The notes beneath the pieces are model-generated. The model saw nothing but the letters and a program-made list of their open reading frames with translations. It searched no databases and was not told the DNA's origin. From contig JAFLCK010000014.1 of NCBI GenBank assembly GCA_017303615.1, positions 1 to 64,000 on the forward strand: DNA of 64,000 nucleotides, given 5' to 3'. The translations under genes were made by a program, and so were the position numbers. Every line of letters begins with the position of its first letter. Within the stretch, counting starts at the first letter, position 1. The DNA is from Obscuribacter phosphatis_A (GTDB taxonomy: Bacteria; Cyanobacteriota; Vampirovibrionia; Obscuribacterales; Obscuribacteraceae). Below are positions 36,090 to 45,669 of the stretch, piece by piece.

Positions 36090-37475
36090 ATGAATAGCGA
36101 TAAGAATGACAAAATTCTCAAATTCCCCGAGGGCTTTCTCTGGGGGGCTGCGACTTCTCATTTTCAGGTGGAAGGGCATCCTAAGGAGATCGGCGGCTCT
36201 CTTTCTGATTGGAGCCAGTGGACCAAGGTGGAAGGCAAGATCTTCGATAAGTCTCATGCCGACGATGCTTGCCAGTTTTATCATCGCTTTGAAGAAGATT
36301 TGTCACTTATAAAAGACTTAAACCTCTCAGCTTTTCGTATTTCGCTCAATTGGCCGGCTTTAGTGAAAGAAGACGGCAGCTTGGACGAAGGAGAAGTCGA
36401 TTATTACAAGAGAGTGCTCACCGGTCTCAAAGAGAACGGCATTAAGACTTTTGTCACACTCTTTCACTTTTGCCTGCCCGAGAAGCTCTCAATGAGCGGG
36501 GGCTGGCAAAACGAAGAAACAGCAGTGAGCTTTGGCAAGTTCAGCGGCATTGTGGCCAAGCGCCTAGAAGGTCTAGTCGATTATTGGCTGACTATCAACG
36601 AGCCCCTGGCTTATGTCTATCAGGGCTTTATATCAGGTCATTGGCCACCCGGTGGTAACAGCGACTATGTTGCGGCTTTTACAGCTTTGCGCAATTTTCT
36701 GTTGGGCCATAGTCTTTCCTATGATGCCATCAAAGAACACAGCAACAAGCCGGTTTCCTATACTTTGCATTGGCGACCTTTCTATCCCAAGAACCGCTTC
36801 AGTCCTCTAGACCATATGGTGCGCTATTACCGCGACCAGATTTTCAACCATCTCTTTCCTCGTTCAGTTGAGTCGGGCATACTCAAGTTTCCTTGGCCCG
36901 TGAGTAGTGGCGTAATCAAAAGTATTGAAGGTGAAATCAAGGGGCTGAAGGGTAAATGCGATTACCTGGCAATCAACTATTACACCCGCGAATTATCTCG
37001 ATTCAAGCCGGCCTGGCCCCTTGATTTGTTCGGCGAGAGTTCTCCCGAGAACGAATTGGCTGTTTCGGACATGGGTTGGGAAATCTATCCTGAAGGTCTC
37101 TATGATTTGCTGGTTCGGCAAACTCTGCCTTATCAGACCACCCCTTCCGGCGCCAAAAGACCGGTGGTAATCACCGAGAACGGTTTTGCCAACATGTATC
37201 CGCCCGAGCTGAGTGAAGGCGACTGGTCTTTGAAAGACGAGCAGCGGGTGAATTACTTGATTAGACACCTCGAACAGCTTTACCGGGCCATCAGGGGCGG
37301 TGTGGATGTGCGTGGTTACCTTTACTGGTCTCTGCTTGATAACTTTGAATGGGCCGAGGGGCTATCGGCCAGATTTGGCCTGGTGCGGGTCAGTTACCCC
37401 ACCCAGGAAAGGCTTTTACGGGCAAGCGCCCGTGTTTATCAAGAAATAGCGAGGAATAACGCTATTCAGCTATGA
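36090..37475 (+). CDS. Glycoside hydrolase family 1 (beta-glucosidase-like)
   Basis: 461 residues, a usual GH1 length. FLWGAATSHFQVEG at the N-terminus, acid/base Glu in TINEP (E171), nucleophile Glu in ITENG (E364), and YWSLLDNFEWAEG near the end. The usual HWDLP substrate loop reads HFCLP, so specificity may differ from common beta-glucosidases. No signal peptide, so it is cytosolic. It hydrolyses beta-linked glycosides. Divergent from the GT-C operon. Confidence 0.92.
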   Translation: MNSDKNDKILKFPEGFLWGAATSHFQVEGHPKEIGGSLSDWSQWTKVEGKIFDKSHADDACQFYHRFEEDLSLIKDLNLSAFRISLNWPALVKEDGSLDEGEVDYYKRVLTGLKENGIKTFVTLFHFCLPEKLSMSGGWQNEETAVSFGKFSGIVAKRLEGLVDYWLTINEPLAYVYQGFISGHWPPGGNSDYVAAFTALRNFLLGHSLSYDAIKEHSNKPVSYTLHWRPFYPKNRFSPLDHMVRYYRDQIFNHLFPRSVESGILKFPWPVSSGVIKSIEGEIKGLKGKCDYLAINYYTRELSRFKPAWPLDLFGESSPENELAVSDMGWEIYPEGLYDLLVRQTLPYQTTPSGAKRPVVITENGFANMYPPELSEGDWSLKDEQRVNYLIRHLEQLYRAIRGGVDVRGYLYWSLLDNFEWAEGLSARFGLVRVSYPTQERLLRASARVYQEIARNNAIQL

Positions 37476-37512
37476 TGTTCTCTTGTTGGAGCTAGAGGGA
37501 GCAACAAAGCTT

Positions 37513-39450
37513 ATGTTTCGATGGAAGAAGCGCCGGTTTTATCTGGCTTTTGCTTTCTTCTCTTTTCTGATTTTGTGCCAGAGCGGTTTTGGTGCAAGAT
37601 TTGTTGAATCGATTGCCTTTGTGCAACCGGCTCTAGCCGAGCCGCTTGCCCAAGATACTGCTGAAAAGAAGAATGCGCCTGTAAAGGCCAGATTGGTTTG
37701 CCAAAAAACTGCTCTGGTGCCGGGCAGTAAGGTGAAAGTTGCCCTGGAATTGACCCAGGAGCCGGGTTGGCATACTTATTACAAAGAGGCAGGCGATGCT
37801 GGTATGCCAACCTCGATTAAGTGGGAGCTGCCCGAAGGCTTTAGTGCAGGAACAATTCAGTGGCCGGCGCCGACTAAGTTTGAAGAGAGCGGTTTGACCA
37901 CTTATGGCTATCTCAATAAAGTGGTTTTGCTGAGCGAGATTAGCGTGCCGGCTGCACTGCCGGTCGGTGGCAAGGCTCAGATAATCGCCAATGTCAAATG
38001 GCTTTCATGCAAAGATGTATGCTTGCCGGGAAAAGCTAGACTGAGTCTGGAATTGCCGGTTTCGAACCAAGCTAATGATAACGAACCTGGCTTATTTGAT
38101 GCCGGCAGCGGCGCTGGTGGCGACCACGCTAAGTCAGGCTCGGTTTTAGACCTTAAGTTCACCACAGTAGCTGATACTGCCGGTAGTTCGCTTCCCTTTA
38201 TATTATTCTCTGCTTTTCTTGGCGGCATGATACTGAATGTGATGCCATGCGTGCTGCCTGTCATCGCCATCAAGGTGATGAGCTTTCTAGAGCAGGCGGG
38301 TGAGGCACCAGGGCGGGTCAAGGCTCTTGGTCTGGTCTTTTCAGCCGGTATTTTGGCCAGCTTTCTTTCTTTAGCTCTCTTGGTTTTGGCTGTGAAAGCA
38401 GCCGGCCAAAGCGTTGGTTGGGGCTTTCTTTTTCAGTACCCGCTTTTTGTCATGGCTATGGCTGCCGTGGTGCTTCTTTTTTCACTCTCACTTTTCGGCT
38501 TATTCTATTTCAACTTCAATCTTGGCCAGGACGGGCTAAACAAACTTTCTTCTTCCGAGGGCTTTGTCGGAACTTTTTTCAAGGGTGTTCTCGCCACTGT
38601 TTTGTCTACTCCCTGCACCGCCCCTTTTCTAGGAACGGCTCTGGGTTTTGCTTTCTCTCAGTCTGATCTGACTGTGGTGGGCATTTTTCTAGTGGCCGGG
38701 CTAGGTATGGCCTTTCCCTATTTGCTGCTTACCATCAACCCGGCTTGGCTCAAGTTCTTACCAAAACCGGGCGCTTGGATGGATAAGTTCAAGCAGAGCT
38801 TGGGCTTTATCTTACTTGGCACTGTCGTTTGGCTCGATTTTGTTTTGGCAAGTCAGGTTGGCGATCTGGCTTTGATGTGGATCAATTATTGGCTTTTGGG
38901 ACTGGCTTTCTGCGCTTGGATAGTATCTGCCAATCTTGACCTTACATCTGAGCCGGCTAAGAAGATTAAAGTATGGAGCTCGGCTGTTTTGGTTTTTTTG
39001 TCGGTCAGTGCAGTGACCATTTTTATGCAACCGCAGGTAATGGCAGCTTTAGCCGGGCAGGGCAAAGCTAGTGTCACTGAAGAGAAGAACTCGATTTGGC
39101 AGCCCTATAGTGTAGATTCTCTCGATAAAGCGATTTCACAAGGCAAGACAGTCTTTTTAGACTTTACTGCCAACTGGTGTTTGACCTGCAAGGTGAATGA
39201 AACAACTGTGATTAGTACACCGGAAGTACTGAGTAAGTTTAAAGAGCTGAAGGTGGTGACTATGAAGGCTGATTGGACAAAGCAAGATGCTGAAGTGACT
39301 CAATTGCTTAAGAAGTTTGGGCGTTCCGGCGTGCCGCTCTATGTCGTTTTTCCGGGTGGCAGAGCCAGCGAACCAATTGTCTTGCCTGAGGTAATTACAA
39401 AAAAATTGGTCTTGCAAGCTCTTGAGAAAGCCGGTGCTTCTAAACAGTAG
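37513..39450 (+). CDS. DsbD-family thiol:disulfide interchange protein
   Basis: 645 residues from ATG 37513; a TTG at 37483 is in frame but less likely. Signal anchor, then a periplasmic DsbD-alpha-like domain (about 55-200, with PGWHTYYKEAGDAGMPTSI and CKDVCLPG). Eight or so membrane segments follow with the redox pair in MPCVLPVIA and STPCTAPFLG, and a C-terminal thioredoxin-like domain with NWCLTCKVNE. It moves electrons from cytosolic thioredoxin to the periplasm for disulfide reduction. Convergent with PrxQ. Confidence 0.9.
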   Translation: MFRWKKRRFYLAFAFFSFLILCQSGFGARFVESIAFVQPALAEPLAQDTAEKKNAPVKARLVCQKTALVPGSKVKVALELTQEPGWHTYYKEAGDAGMPTSIKWELPEGFSAGTIQWPAPTKFEESGLTTYGYLNKVVLLSEISVPAALPVGGKAQIIANVKWLSCKDVCLPGKARLSLELPVSNQANDNEPGLFDAGSGAGGDHAKSGSVLDLKFTTVADTAGSSLPFILFSAFLGGMILNVMPCVLPVIAIKVMSFLEQAGEAPGRVKALGLVFSAGILASFLSLALLVLAVKAAGQSVGWGFLFQYPLFVMAMAAVVLLFSLSLFGLFYFNFNLGQDGLNKLSSSEGFVGTFFKGVLATVLSTPCTAPFLGTALGFAFSQSDLTVVGIFLVAGLGMAFPYLLLTINPAWLKFLPKPGAWMDKFKQSLGFILLGTVVWLDFVLASQVGDLALMWINYWLLGLAFCAWIVSANLDLTSEPAKKIKVWSSAVLVFLSVSAVTIFMQPQVMAALAGQGKASVTEEKNSIWQPYSVDSLDKAISQGKTVFLDFTANWCLTCKVNETTVISTPEVLSKFKELKVVTMKADWTKQDAEVTQLLKKFGRSGVPLYVVFPGGRASEPIVLPEVITKKLVLQALEKAGASKQ

Positions 39451-39470
39451 CGTCTCGAAACAGTAGATTT

Positions 39471-39941
39471 TTAGAGAGTCTTGAGCAAATCGTAGAGCTT
39501 TTCATGGTCGGGCATGCCGGTGACCACATGCTTGATTATGCCATCTTTGTCGATCAGGAAGAGCACACGAGAAGCAGTGGACTTGCCATCGTCTACGGTG
39601 CCATAGGCTCTGCCGACTTTGCCTGTGTCGTCAGCAAGTAAGGCTTGCTTGAGTGAGTACTTGCCGGCAAACTTCTCGTGTCTGTCCATCTTGTCGCAAG
39701 AGATACCGAGAATTTCAGCGTCTAAGTCTTGAAACTTTTGCAGTTCTTCAGAGAAGCCGCACATCTCGCGGGTGCAGCCCGGGGTGTCGTCTTTGGGATA
39801 GAAAGCTAAAATGACATTCTTTTGCCCATGAAAATCAGAAAGGCTGATTTGGCATTTCTCGCCGTCTTTATAGGCGCTTAGCGTAAAGTCGGGAGCTTTC
39901 TCTCCGGCTTTGAGCGGTATGGTTTGTTGCGGTGAGGTCAT
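39471..39941 (-). CDS. Peroxiredoxin, PrxQ/BCP type
   Basis: 156 residues. DDTPGCTREMCGF carries the peroxidatic Cys56 and resolving Cys61 (C-x4-C), diagnostic of PrxQ/BCP. It reduces peroxides with thioredoxin as donor. The start codon immediately follows the stop of the roadblock gene, and its SD (GGAGG) lies inside that gene, so translation is coupled. The neighbouring DsbD-like gene suggests a shared thiol-redox setting. Confidence 0.93.
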   Translation of the reverse strand: MTSPQQTIPLKAGEKAPDFTLSAYKDGEKCQISLSDFHGQKNVILAFYPKDDTPGCTREMCGFSEELQKFQDLDAEILGISCDKMDRHEKFAGKYSLKQALLADDTGKVGRAYGTVDDGKSTASRVLFLIDKDGIIKHVVTGMPDHEKLYDLLKTL

Positions 39942-42890
39942 TTAGCCTCCATGAATGGTTTTTTGAATTGTTTCCAGAAGTCCGTCAATCTTTTCTAGAT
40001 CTACCTTTTCGAGGAAGACTGCCAGAATGCCGACTTCAACATCGGTGAGTATAGTGGTGCGCTTGTCGCCTGGGCTCACTTCGGTGAGCATGACCATCTG
40101 TCTCAATTTACCGATTTCAAGCTTTTTGGTAGCCAAGTTTGACGTGGAGAGAAGGGCTGTAGAAAGAGCCCCGAGCATATCTTTATCCCAGCCCTGACCT
40201 ACAGTCGAGGCGATAACCAAGCCGTCGTGACCGACTATCAAGCTACCGGCCACACCTTCGTAAGTGTCGATGGCGGTGAGAATGGCCTTAATACCTTCGC
40301 CGCGGGCGGCGCTGATCACTTTGGCGGTGCTCAAGCCGCTGCCGATTTTCTTGGTTTCGCCAGCTTTGATGATGTTTTCGACTGCCGATACATCAAGTAA
40401 AAGTTTGCCGATGGTCTTCATCGTGCCGACATTTTCACCAGATGTCTTAGGCTGACTGGCTGAGCGTCCCGAAAGTCGACCGAACTCTTTTACTTCTTTG
40501 TATTTTGGTACGGCTGTTTCGTCTTTAGGCGCCTCTTTAGGAGCTTCTTTAGGAGCTTCTTTGGGAGCTTCTTTGGGAGATTCTTTTACAGATTCAGATT
40601 TACTCTCGCCTTCTTCCGCTTGCTTCACTTTGGCGAGAGTCTCGGCGCTCACTTCTTTCTGCTCGGTTTCGGTGAGGGCGGAGAATAAGTTATCGAGGTC
40701 TTCGCCGAGGGAAGCGTCGAAAAGACCTTCGCTTTCTTTTTCTTCTTCGCTGTCGGTGGCTATGACATCGATTTTCTCTTTTGCTTTAGGCAGCACATCT
40801 TTAACTTCTCTTTGTACCTCAGGTGGAGCCAGAGTAGAGAAGATATTGTCTATGTCTGCATCCACGCCGCCGGCAAAGAGCGGTTCGCTGTCCTCAGCCT
40901 CGGCTTCTGCTGCTGCTTCTTCTTCTTCTTTACTCTCTGAATCGCCCTTTTTCTTGAGGAGGTCTTTTACCTCAAGCTGTGCTTCAGCCGGAGCCAAGCT
41001 GGAGAAAATATTGTCTATATCGGAATCGACGCCGCCTTCGAATAGCGCTCCGGAGGATTCTACTTCTTCTTCGGTGGTATCACCTTCCGAAACCGGTGTT
41101 TCTGAGTCGGCGGTGCTATCGGCTCGCCCACTCACTTCTTGCTGGGCTTCCGGTGGGGCAAGAGTGGTGAAAATGTTGTCTATGTCTTCGTCGACGCCGC
41201 CGGCGAAGAGCGGTTCACTAGCTTCTTCTTCAGATTCTGCTTGCGCCTCTTCTTCGGCTGCTACTTGAGTTTCGCCTACGTCTGCTAGTGAAACAGTCTC
41301 TGTTTCTAATAATGTTTCTGGCGCTGGCTCTTCACTGGCTGGCTCTTCACTGGCTGGCTCCTCAATACTAATAGATTGGGCTTTCTCAGCTTCCGCCTGC
41401 AGTCGTTCTGAGACCGAAGTGCGAGTTTTCTCTTCGGCAACTTCTTTACCTTTGAAGAGAAAGTCGAACTCGAATTCAATGGCTTCGGCAATGGGTTCTT
41501 TGACCGGCTCTGCTTTGCTTTCGACCGGAGCTTCGGCTTTGTCATCGTCCAGTCTGTCAAGCAGGCTCTTGAGGCTGTCGCTTTCAGTCTCAACTGGAGT
41601 CTCTTGCGGCGTCGGCATCAAAGTGCCGCTAGCTGAAAGCGATTGCAGTTTGGTAAAGGTACTGGTGTTGCGACGTTTCATCGCTTGCATGCGAGCCGCC
41701 ATGCCGCCTCCGGCGCTTTCTTCCGCCGGCGCCTCGGCTGCCACTTCTGTTTTCGGCTCAGGCTTAGGCTCAGGCTTAGGCTCTGGTTTGGGCTCTGGTT
41801 TGGGTTCGGGCTTTATTTCTGGTTTGACAGCATCTTTGCTGACCACAGCTGGTTCGGGATCTAGCTCTCGCTTGGCTGTTTGGGAGGTTAGTTTGAAATT
41901 GCCGGATGGCTGCGAGGCTTTCGGGGAAGTATTGGCCGGTACCGGTGTGGTGTCAATCTTGGCTTCGGCAACAGGCTCTGCCGGTGCAGAGTCTTTGCCT
42001 GAATCTGTCTCGTCGTCTTCTCTGTCGAGAAATTTGGATAGGAAAGAATCGGCTGGAATGTCATCAGCCTTAGGCACAAAATCTTCAGAGCGAACTATGG
42101 CGTTTTCGGCGTTGGCAGCGGCCCCTAAATCCAGCGAATCCAGTGATTCTTCTGCAAGTTGATTCTCTACTTGCAGTGATTCTAGAGATGGCGCCGGTTC
42201 TTCGTCGATTCGATCGAGTAGGCTGGCTAGACCGCCTTCTGCAATTTTCGGCTCGGCTTTAGTCTCTTTCGGCTTCCTGGTTTCAGCCGGGGTTGAGGGG
42301 CGCAATTCTTGACTGGGGTCGGAAAGACTGATTGCCTTGAGATTGGTCATGGTAGAACGTAGGCTGCGTCCTTCCTGATGGCTCTTTTCGGCAGTCGAGG
42401 CGGCTTTCTCCCATTTGGCTTGGGTTTCAGGGTCGACTTTTGCTGCTTTCAAACGACCCAGTTGGGCTTCCGCCACTTTAGAGTCGGCAAAACTGCTCAT
42501 CTGCTCGACAATCATGATTCGATTGGCGGCGATAATTGCTGTGAGGAACATAATTCCCAGAGCAATATAGTTGAAGTGCAAGAGCATGCCTTCTTGCACG
42601 AACATAATTTGGCTGGTGGTGAGGTTGCCGACCGCTCCCAAAAGGCCTACAAAGGCTAATGTGACCAGGAAGGCGCTCACTTGCTGGATGAAAGGTACAG
42701 CGCGGTAGTGGACGAAGGCAAAAAGCAGCGGTACCAAAATGAGGGAGGGGGCGATGTATAGAGCCGGCAAGTCTTGTAGGAAGTCTTTCCCTGAGAAAAC
42801 TGGATTCATCTGCATTGAACCGATCAGACCGGCTCCCACGACCAGAGCCCCAATTCCTACGAAATTGCTTCGGAATTTCATTCTGAACAT
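39942..42890 (-). CDS. Large membrane protein with disordered repeat region and C-terminal roadblock/LC7 domain
   Basis: 982 residues. Four hydrophobic segments lie in residues of about 10-125. A long acidic, Pro/Glu/Ala-rich region follows (about 150-850). It contains three short LLDR-D/FLDRED motifs (near 225, 284 and 445), a KPEP repeat, four copies of a 27-residue block of the type LF-x-GGVD-x-DIDNIFS-x-LAPPE-x-Q-x-EV (near 558, 613, 667 and 720; spacing 53-55 residues), and a KEAP repeat. The last about 115 residues match the roadblock/LC7 fold (GSLIVGHDGLVIAS ... ILTDVEVGILAVFLEK), which in bacteria often acts with a Ras-like GTPase (MglB/MglA type). No GTPase gene is adjacent. Probably a membrane-bound scaffold. 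Co-transcribed with PrxQ. Confidence 0.78.
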   Translation of the reverse strand: MFRMKFRSNFVGIGALVVGAGLIGSMQMNPVFSGKDFLQDLPALYIAPSLILVPLLFAFVHYRAVPFIQQVSAFLVTLAFVGLLGAVGNLTTSQIMFVQEGMLLHFNYIALGIMFLTAIIAANRIMIVEQMSSFADSKVAEAQLGRLKAAKVDPETQAKWEKAASTAEKSHQEGRSLRSTMTNLKAISLSDPSQELRPSTPAETRKPKETKAEPKIAEGGLASLLDRIDEEPAPSLESLQVENQLAEESLDSLDLGAAANAENAIVRSEDFVPKADDIPADSFLSKFLDREDDETDSGKDSAPAEPVAEAKIDTTPVPANTSPKASQPSGNFKLTSQTAKRELDPEPAVVSKDAVKPEIKPEPKPEPKPEPKPEPKPEPKTEVAAEAPAEESAGGGMAARMQAMKRRNTSTFTKLQSLSASGTLMPTPQETPVETESDSLKSLLDRLDDDKAEAPVESKAEPVKEPIAEAIEFEFDFLFKGKEVAEEKTRTSVSERLQAEAEKAQSISIEEPASEEPASEEPAPETLLETETVSLADVGETQVAAEEEAQAESEEEASEPLFAGGVDEDIDNIFTTLAPPEAQQEVSGRADSTADSETPVSEGDTTEEEVESSGALFEGGVDSDIDNIFSSLAPAEAQLEVKDLLKKKGDSESKEEEEAAAEAEAEDSEPLFAGGVDADIDNIFSTLAPPEVQREVKDVLPKAKEKIDVIATDSEEEKESEGLFDASLGEDLDNLFSALTETEQKEVSAETLAKVKQAEEGESKSESVKESPKEAPKEAPKEAPKEAPKDETAVPKYKEVKEFGRLSGRSASQPKTSGENVGTMKTIGKLLLDVSAVENIIKAGETKKIGSGLSTAKVISAARGEGIKAILTAIDTYEGVAGSLIVGHDGLVIASTVGQGWDKDMLGALSTALLSTSNLATKKLEIGKLRQMVMLTEVSPGDKRTTILTDVEVGILAVFLEKVDLEKIDGLLETIQKTIHGG
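40525..40580. repeat. 12-bp tandem repeat encoding KEAP units
   Basis: Four or five near-identical 12-bp units (GGAGCTTCTTTA/G on the plus strand) lie in frame in the roadblock gene. Confidence 0.8.
41752..41820. repeat. 12-bp tandem repeat encoding KPEP units
   Basis: Five or more units of GGCTCAGGCTTA / GGCTCTGGTTTG lie in frame in the roadblock gene and encode a Lys-Pro-Glu-Pro spacer. Confidence 0.8.
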
Positions 42891-42942
42891 GAAATGCGCT
42901 TATCCCTTCCTACAAATAGATTGATTTTTGGTGTTTCTTTTA

Positions 42943-42948
42943 TACCCA
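42943..42948 (-). promoter_or_regulatory. Candidate -10 for the roadblock-PrxQ operon
   Basis: TATAAA on the minus strand in the 204-bp gap between pheT and the roadblock gene, about 50 nt before the ATG. The -35 is not convincing. The gap holds no ORF or terminator I can support. Confidence 0.3.
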
Positions 42949-43094
42949 CCAATCGGCCCTAAATTTGCCCTAAACCGAAAGCAATTTGCGAATGGTCGCT
43001 TTGCAACCCCCGCCATCGTCGCCAGAAGGCAAATACACAATCAAAGTCTAAATGATCGCGCTTCAAATTTCTTACAAGATTTATTTAGTTGACG

Positions 43095-45656
43095 TCAAGC
43101 GCGGAAGCTTGCATTCAATTGTTTGGTCAGTTGGCTCTTAACTTCTTTCACCAAGTTGTCTACTTCTTCGCCGGTCAGGGTTTCGGAAGGATTCTGGAAA
43201 GTGAGCCTGTAAGTGTGAGCGGCGCCCTCTGACTGATAAACACTGACAAGTTGAACGTCAACAAGATTTTTGGAGCCGGAGCGCATAATCAGTCGCACTA
43301 TATTTTGATGATTAATGTCGTTCTGCTTTTCAAGCACTTCTTTGCTGAAGTCAATTGTCAGGTCTCGCACCATGCTTGGGGTGTTGGCAATTTCAGAGAA
43401 TTTTGCCGCTTTTCTTTCGGCTCCGATGCGATCCAGGTCTATTTCAAAAACAAAGGCTTCTTCTTTGATGCCCATGGCATGAGCGTAGCTCGGATGGATC
43501 TGACCGACATAGCCCAAAACCATAGGATTGCCAAAGATTCCCACTTTGTCGCTGTGGTCGCTGCCTTTCTTGGGCGGGCGATTGAGTGCCAGGGCGGCGC
43601 ATCTGAAAGGATGCAAACCAGGTACCGAAGCCGCTTGCCAATTTACTTTATCGGCGGCCAGGCTAATGGCCAGCCCAGACAAAAGGTTTTCCAAAACGCC
43701 TTTCATCGCATAAAAATCAGCTTTTTCGCTGCTCTGTTTATCAGCCTGACAAATGATGGCTGCCAGGCGATTAATTTCTTTGGCAAAGAGTTTGGCGCTG
43801 CGCTCTTGGTTATTATCTGTTTTATTATCAGGCGCCGGCTCTTCCCATTCTTTGAAATAGACACGACCACTTTCAAAGAGTGCGACTTTCTTTTGCCCTC
43901 TATCAAGGTTATGGGCCAGGGCATGCACCAGCCCAGGCACTAGGCTCTGGCGCAAGTATTGGTGATCTTTCGAGAGGGGGTTGAGTACCTGCACCAAATA
44001 ATCTTCATTGATGCCGTTTTCGCTGGCTGGCACCAGGCTGGAACACCAAGCCTCGCTCAGACCCATGCCGACAAGCGCGCTTTGCGCCTTTACAAGGGTA
44101 TCGTCTTTGGCTTGGCGGCATACAATACCTTTTGGCATGGTGGCTGCAATTGCGTCATAACCGTTCAAGCGACAAATTTCTTCGATTAGGTCTATTTCGC
44201 GAGTGACATCGGCTTGTCTAAAGCTCGGCACCGCTATCTTGAGCTGTCCGCTTTCGCCGGCTTCAACCATAAAGCCCAAAGGACTCAAAAGTTCTCTCAC
44301 TCTTTCGGCAGTCACTTCTATATCAAGCAGTCTCTTCACTGCTGAAAGTCGCAGAGTGAGGTACACATCGCTTACTTTGTCCGAGCCGGCCATCATAGCT
44401 TTGCCCACTTGCGCCGGGCCAGAGGCGCCGCAGTAGTGAGCAATAAGATAGGCGGCGCGGCGGGCGGCGTGGAAGACTGAGGCCACATCGACCCGTCTTT
44501 CGAAGCGCAAGCTGGCGTCTGATGACAGTCCAAGCAGTCTGGAACCGCGGCGCACCACCGCCTGGCTGAAGCAGGCTGCTTCTAAATAGATGTCTGTGGT
44601 GCTGTCCGATATTTCGGAATCTTTGCCGCCCATTATGCCGGCCACACCGATGGCGGTATCATCATCAACGATCAGCATCACTTCTGGTGTTAATTCCCTC
44701 ACCTTCTCATCGAGGGTGGTTAGCTTTTCACCGGCGCGGGCTCTTCTTACAGCCATGCTGCTGCCGCTCAACTTGGCTGCGTCGTAAGCATGCAGGGGCT
44801 GTCCAAGTTCGTGCATGACATAGTTGGTGATGTCGACTACATTGTTGACCGGTCTTACACCGATGGCTTCGAGTCTTTTACTGATTTCAGGAATAGAGGG
44901 ACCAACTTTGACGCCCTTGATGGGAATCAAGCTGAAGAATGGGCAGTCTTCTTCGTTTTCGAGTTTGACACTATTTATGGTGCCAACTTTCGCCTCTTTG
45001 TTCTCATATTGTTCGAGGTTCCAGGTCGGCTGTTTCAGCGGTCTATTGAAGAGCGCGGCAATTTCGCGGGCCAGACCGGCAACGCAGAGGGCGTCGCCTC
45101 TATTTGAACGGGGCTCTACATGCATTATATGGTCAGGCTTGATCTGCAAAAGTTCTCTGGCATCGGCGCCCAGGGTAAAACCTGACTTCTTGGGGGAATC
45201 TTTGTCGGCCAAGACCAAAATGCCTTCCCCGAACTTGTCATCGCAGGCGATACCAAGTTCGGCTGCCGAACAAAGCATGCCGTTCGATTTCACCCCTCTG
45301 ATTGCCGAAGCCTTAATGGGCAACGGACTGCCGTCGTGTCGATTGACCACTTTGGCGCCGGGCAGGGCTACTGGAATTATTTGACCGACTTCGATATTTT
45401 GCGCACCGCAGACAATATCGAGCGGCTCGTCTCCAGCCTTGACTCTTGTGCGGGTTAGTCTTATTTTGTCGGCATTGGGATGCTGATGAATTTCTAGAAT
45501 CTCGCCCACTACCACGGGACCTTCCAGATCGCTGCCGTGTACGGTCACTTCTTCGACTTCGAAGGCGCCCATGGTCAGTTTTTCGGCCACTTGCTCATGG
45601 CTTAGATCGCTTAGATCCACATAGTCGCTATTTAGCCAATCCAGGCTTACTTTCAT
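43095..45656 (-). CDS. pheT: Phenylalanyl-tRNA synthetase beta subunit
   Basis: 853 residues. The ATG at 45656 has GGGAG 8 nt upstream. Order of parts: N-terminal domain MKVSLDWLNSDYVDL, tRNA-binding EMAP-like domain (about 40-160, GPVVVGEILEIHQHPNADKI), B3/B4 editing domain (about 220-400, NNVVDITNYVMHELGQPLHAYD), B5 (about 420-490), catalytic-like core, and the ferredoxin-fold anticodon-binding domain at the C-terminus (VRDLTIDFSKEV). With PheS it forms the heterotetramer that charges tRNA-Phe. It follows pheS by 13 bp. Confidence 0.97.
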   Translation of the reverse strand: MKVSLDWLNSDYVDLSDLSHEQVAEKLTMGAFEVEEVTVHGSDLEGPVVVGEILEIHQHPNADKIRLTRTRVKAGDEPLDIVCGAQNIEVGQIIPVALPGAKVVNRHDGSPLPIKASAIRGVKSNGMLCSAAELGIACDDKFGEGILVLADKDSPKKSGFTLGADARELLQIKPDHIMHVEPRSNRGDALCVAGLAREIAALFNRPLKQPTWNLEQYENKEAKVGTINSVKLENEEDCPFFSLIPIKGVKVGPSIPEISKRLEAIGVRPVNNVVDITNYVMHELGQPLHAYDAAKLSGSSMAVRRARAGEKLTTLDEKVRELTPEVMLIVDDDTAIGVAGIMGGKDSEISDSTTDIYLEAACFSQAVVRRGSRLLGLSSDASLRFERRVDVASVFHAARRAAYLIAHYCGASGPAQVGKAMMAGSDKVSDVYLTLRLSAVKRLLDIEVTAERVRELLSPLGFMVEAGESGQLKIAVPSFRQADVTREIDLIEEICRLNGYDAIAATMPKGIVCRQAKDDTLVKAQSALVGMGLSEAWCSSLVPASENGINEDYLVQVLNPLSKDHQYLRQSLVPGLVHALAHNLDRGQKKVALFESGRVYFKEWEEPAPDNKTDNNQERSAKLFAKEINRLAAIICQADKQSSEKADFYAMKGVLENLLSGLAISLAADKVNWQAASVPGLHPFRCAALALNRPPKKGSDHSDKVGIFGNPMVLGYVGQIHPSYAHAMGIKEEAFVFEIDLDRIGAERKAAKFSEIANTPSMVRDLTIDFSKEVLEKQNDINHQNIVRLIMRSGSKNLVDVQLVSVYQSEGAAHTYRLTFQNPSETLTGEEVDNLVKEVKSQLTKQLNASFRA

Positions 45657-45669
45657 TGCTTGTCTCCCG

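Noticed and set aside
40498..41268. 256-codon Ser-rich open frame on the plus strand
   Set aside because: It is antisense to the acidic repeat region of the roadblock gene. Its composition simply mirrors the Glu/Ala codons and it has no independent start signal.
43251..43943. 230-codon open frame on the plus strand
   Set aside because: Lies wholly antisense within pheT, whose domains are clear. No family features.
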